Positions 62,089 to 64,000 of a stretch of DNA of 64,000 nt are shown here, piece after piece; the stretch's first letter is position 1; every line of letters begins with the position of its first letter. The position numbers and the translations under genes were made by a program. Origin of the DNA: Bacillota bacterium (GTDB lineage Bacteria; Bacillota; Clostridia; Oscillospirales; Ruminococcaceae); NCBI GenBank assembly GCA_023415575.1, contig JAEZKF010000044.1:1-64000 (forward strand), given 5' to 3'. Below the pieces are notes generated by a model. It saw nothing but the letters and a program-made list of their open reading frames with translations, had not been told where the DNA came from and ran no database searches.

Positions 62089-62130
62089 GCATTACGCAGA
62101 TGTTGCCCCAAACAATCACAAAACAACAAA

Positions 62131-62166
62131 GGCGGCAGGGAAGAATCCTTGCCGCCGATTTTTTAT
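62131..62166 (+). terminator. Terminator after the SGNH hydrolase
   Basis: GGCGGCA pairs with TGCCGCC around an inner GGA/TCC, with ATTTTTT after. Confidence 0.9.
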
Positions 62167-62248
62167 TCTCTCCATATTACAAATGATTGCATAAATCGCC
62201 CGATGCGTTTACAATGAAATTAAGATAGAGGAAATGAAGGTGCAAGTA

Positions 62249-63031
62249 ATGGGGAAGATAGCGGCGCTTGGCAGCCATGGCTTTCATACAACCTATGCGA
62301 CAACAATGCACCGTGAGGTGATAGAGCTCACTGGACAGACACGCCCCCGCGTGCTGCTGATTCCGCTCGCAAGCGGAGACGACAGCCTGTATATACGGAC
62401 ATTTGAACAGCTTTACCGCGACATTCTGGGCTGCGAGGTAGACGTACTTTTGCTTCGCGGTGCGCTGCAGCCGCCCGCAAACGCCAAAGACCTCATCGAC
62501 CGCGCTTCGCTCATCTTTTTCGGTGGCGGCGAGAATGTCAGCGCCATCGCCCAGATTAAGCGCCTTGGCGTTGCTGATTGGATTGCAAGCGCGTGCAATC
62601 GCGGTACAGTAGCGGCAGGGGAAGGGCTTGGCGCACGCTTTCTGTTTGAAGGCGGATATGCCCTGAGCATGTGGGGTATCGGAATCGAAACCCCGATTAT
62701 CGTCACCCTGCAGGGCATCGGCCTTGTACGCGGACTTTTGTGTACCGGCGGAGAAAACGAGCTGACTGTTGAAGGCTTTGCGGCGTCGATGCTCGGCAAC
62801 CTAAATACCGGGTTTATGCTCTCGTCTGGTTGTGGGCTGTTTATTCAGGATAGAACCTACTATAACCGCGTGTACAATGGTCAGCCGGGCTTTTCCCGTG
62901 TAGTGGCAAACGATGCTTTCGCGGATTTTGTCAACGTATTCAGTGAAACACCCCGCCCGCTTTCATCCCTTTATGATGGTGAGCTGGGTGAGGTTGCACT
63001 CGAAGGATATGCGCAAAACCGCCACCGATAA
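62249..63031 (+). CDS. Peptidase S51-like protein without the usual serine
   Basis: A 260-residue protein with the dipeptidase E/cyanophycinase-like fold. Family marks are RPRVLLIPLASGDDSLYIRTFEQLYRD and ASLIFFGGGENVSAI. In active S51 enzymes a GxSAGA element carries the nucleophile; here the same place reads AGEGLGAR, with Gly in the serine position. It may thus be a binding or regulatory relative. The ATG at 62249 with AAGG upstream is preferred; an ATG five codons earlier is possible. Confidence 0.7.
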   Translation: MGKIAALGSHGFHTTYATTMHREVIELTGQTRPRVLLIPLASGDDSLYIRTFEQLYRDILGCEVDVLLLRGALQPPANAKDLIDRASLIFFGGGENVSAIAQIKRLGVADWIASACNRGTVAAGEGLGARFLFEGGYALSMWGIGIETPIIVTLQGIGLVRGLLCTGGENELTVEGFAASMLGNLNTGFMLSSGCGLFIQDRTYYNRVYNGQPGFSRVVANDAFADFVNVFSETPRPLSSLYDGELGEVALEGYAQNRHR

Positions 63032-63075
63032 GCGTGGTTTATTCAACCCTCAAAACAAGCATACCAAAATGCAAT

Positions 63076-63109
63076 AAAAAAACTACCCGAAGTTCGGGTA
63101 GCGTTTTTA
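63076..63109 (-). terminator. Terminator of rpmB
   Basis: CTACCCGAA and TTCGGGTAG pair with an A-run on one side and a T-run on the other; works for both strands. Confidence 0.92.
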
Positions 63110-63130
63110 TCACATAATTCGGTTTCGTCC

Positions 63131-63319
63131 TTAGATGGCACGGGTCACCTTGTTTGAGCGCAGGCAGCGGGAGCAAGCATAAAGATGACACGGAGTACCG
63201 TTTACAATAGCCTTTACACGCTGGATGTTAGGCTTCCAGGTTCTATTGGAACGTCTATGTGAGTGAGATACCTTTATACCAAAAGTAACACCTTTTCCGC
63301 AGATATCGCATTTTGCCAT
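63131..63319 (-). CDS. rpmB: Ribosomal protein L28
   Basis: A 62-residue ribosomal protein. MAKCDICGKG and ACSRC give four cysteines, the zinc-binding form. VSHSHRRSNRTWKPNIQRV is typical. AAGGAGG precedes the ATG. In B. subtilis the gene lies near thiN; here it has its own promoter and terminator. Confidence 0.96.
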   Translation of the reverse strand: MAKCDICGKGVTFGIKVSHSHRRSNRTWKPNIQRVKAIVNGTPCHLYACSRCLRSNKVTRAI

Positions 63320-63364
63320 GGTGCAGCACCTCCTTTTTCATGCCCGCAAGAAGTTAACAGTGTT

Positions 63365-63393
63365 ATCTTATCAAATAATCAAAGGAAAATCAA
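63365..63393 (-). promoter_or_regulatory. Promoter of rpmB
   Basis: On the minus strand TTGATT (63388-63393) is 17 bases from TAAGAT (63365-63370). Confidence 0.65.
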
Positions 63394-63609
63394 GCGTTTT
63401 CTCGAGTTTTTTTACATTTAGAGAATGGTAACAAAACCTTACTGTTATATACCCATGAGTAGGCCTAATGCAAAGCATAAGTCCTGCAAAAGAGAACCGT
63501 CAAATCCCCATAGACTGGATGAAATTTCGGCATGCTGCCGAACAACTATCAACAATCGATACCGCGTTTTAGTGAGCTTAAGAAATTTGCTTTTCGTCGA
63601 ATAAATGTA
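63394..63609. other. Intergenic region, nothing recognised
   Basis: About 215 bases between the rpmB promoter and the tRNA promoter. No gene, hairpin or repeat stood out. Confidence 0.5.
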
Positions 63610-63638
63610 TTGACAAGACTTCGCTGATATATTATAAT
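63610..63638 (+). promoter_or_regulatory. Consensus promoter of the tRNA unit
   Basis: TTGACA (63610-63615) is exactly 17 bases from TATAAT (63633-63638), a full consensus promoter. Confidence 0.92.
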
Positions 63639-63690
63639 TTAATTCGCTCGGTGCTCGCGGTGCCGCAGGGCGCGAGCGAAATATGAATGT

Positions 63691-63767
63691 GGCGGTATAG
63701 CTCAGTTGGCTAGAGCATGCGGTTCATACCCGCAGTGTCGTCGGTTCGAATCCAACTACCGCTACCA
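63691..63767 (+). tRNA. tRNA-Met (CAT)
   Basis: A 77-base cloverleaf including CCA. The anticodon loop is TTCATAC on a TGCGG/CCGCA stem, and the T arm has GGTTCGAATCC. The acceptor stem GGCGGTA/TACCGCT starts with a G-U pair. It lacks the three G-C pairs of an initiator anticodon stem, so it is an elongator; a CAT tRNA whose anticodon is modified to read isoleucine is possible. Confidence 0.93.
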
Positions 63768-63776
63768 TCATTGCAC

Positions 63777-63793
63777 GCCACCGAAAGGTGGCG
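63777..63793 (+). other. Hairpin between the two tRNAs
   Basis: CGCCACC and GGTGGCG close a GAAA loop, with TTT after. It may be a processing or partial termination signal. Confidence 0.6.
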
Positions 63794-63800
63794 TTTGTAT

Positions 63801-63875
63801 GGCCCGGTGGTCAAGCGGTTAAGACACCGCCCTTTCACGGCGGTATCACGGGTTCGATTCCCGTCCGGGTCACCA
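63801..63875 (+). tRNA. tRNA-Glu (TTC)
   Basis: A 75-base cloverleaf including CCA. The anticodon is TTC on a CCGCC/GGCGG stem, and the acceptor stem is GGCCCGG/CCGGGTC. Confidence 0.95.
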
Positions 63876-63891
63876 TACTGATTTCGATGCA

Positions 63892-63938
63892 GGACTGTCT
63901 TAAAGCAAAATGAGTTGCTTTAGGGCAGTCCTTTTTTG
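63892..63938 (+). terminator. Terminator of the tRNA unit
   Basis: AGGACTGTCTTAAAGCA pairs with TGCTTTAGGGCAGTCCT (two mismatches), followed by TTTTTT. Confidence 0.88.
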
Positions 63939-64000
63939 CCTTGTTGTTTTAGCCACTATACTGAGGGGATAAAAAACTGCACCCTATTATCAAGGCCGGT

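Noticed and set aside
63691..63767. Initiator tRNA-fMet
   Set aside because: The anticodon stem lacks the three consecutive G-C pairs and the first acceptor pair is G-U, not the C-A mismatch of an initiator.

Overview
This 64 kb window looks like chromosome from a spore-forming-lineage clostridial Firmicute, probably Ruminococcaceae/Oscillospiraceae. Clues are the yloC-remA-gmk-rpoZ-priA-def-fmt-rsmB-rlmN-prpC-prkC-rsgA-thiN gene order, the scpA-scpB-gerW-dac-rluB neighbourhood, good Shine-Dalgarno sites, sigma-A type promoters, a clostridial-type cellobiose phosphorylase and a four-cysteine L28. Base composition is near or slightly above half G+C by eye. No phage, insertion sequence, CRISPR array or rRNA operon was seen.

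Layout. 0-6.7 kb: a GltS-like carrier; a minus-strand sulfur operon (cysteine desulfurase, TtcA-type PP-loop ATPase, Rrf2 regulator); two small plus-strand proteins behind a structured leader; a YggS-type PLP protein; a 40-residue two-cysteine peptide gene with an ideal promoter; ketopantoate reductase. 6.7-11.6 kb: DUF4364-sbcD-sbcC. 11.7-20.6 kb: a seven-gene surface-polysaccharide operon (CapD/FlaA1-type dehydratase, Wzx, Wzy-like protein, three glycosyltransferases, phosphoglycosyl transferase). 20.7-23.6 kb: a DUF3298-like protein, an ECF transporter S component and a membrane M23 peptidase. 23.7-29.2 kb: M50 protease, ScpAB, DUF2953, GerW, D,D-carboxypeptidase and pseudouridine synthase. 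29.4-33.3 kb: an acyl-CoA carboxyltransferase, a biotin carrier and a 5S/OadA-type subunit, matching the three parts of a transcarboxylase. 33.4-47.1 kb: the translation, replication and kinase cluster. 47.1-53.4 kb: a thiazoline-carboxylate hydrolase-like protein, a small protein, a LacI regulator with cellobiose phosphorylase, a tiny membrane peptide and YebC. 53.5-63.3 kb: four predicted lipoproteins (two sharing an unfamiliar beta-rich module, one M23 peptidase), an SGNH hydrolase, an S51-like protein and L28. The right edge carries tRNA-Met and tRNA-Glu.

The genes are mostly housekeeping. The least explained parts are the small genes with elaborate upstream signals (4.1-4.6, 5.55-5.75 and 52.1-52.3 kb), the lipoprotein pair with the shared module, the structured non-coding stretch before prpC, and several strong inverted repeats in promoter regions. 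Family assignments come from recognisable motifs and gene order; no database search was run.
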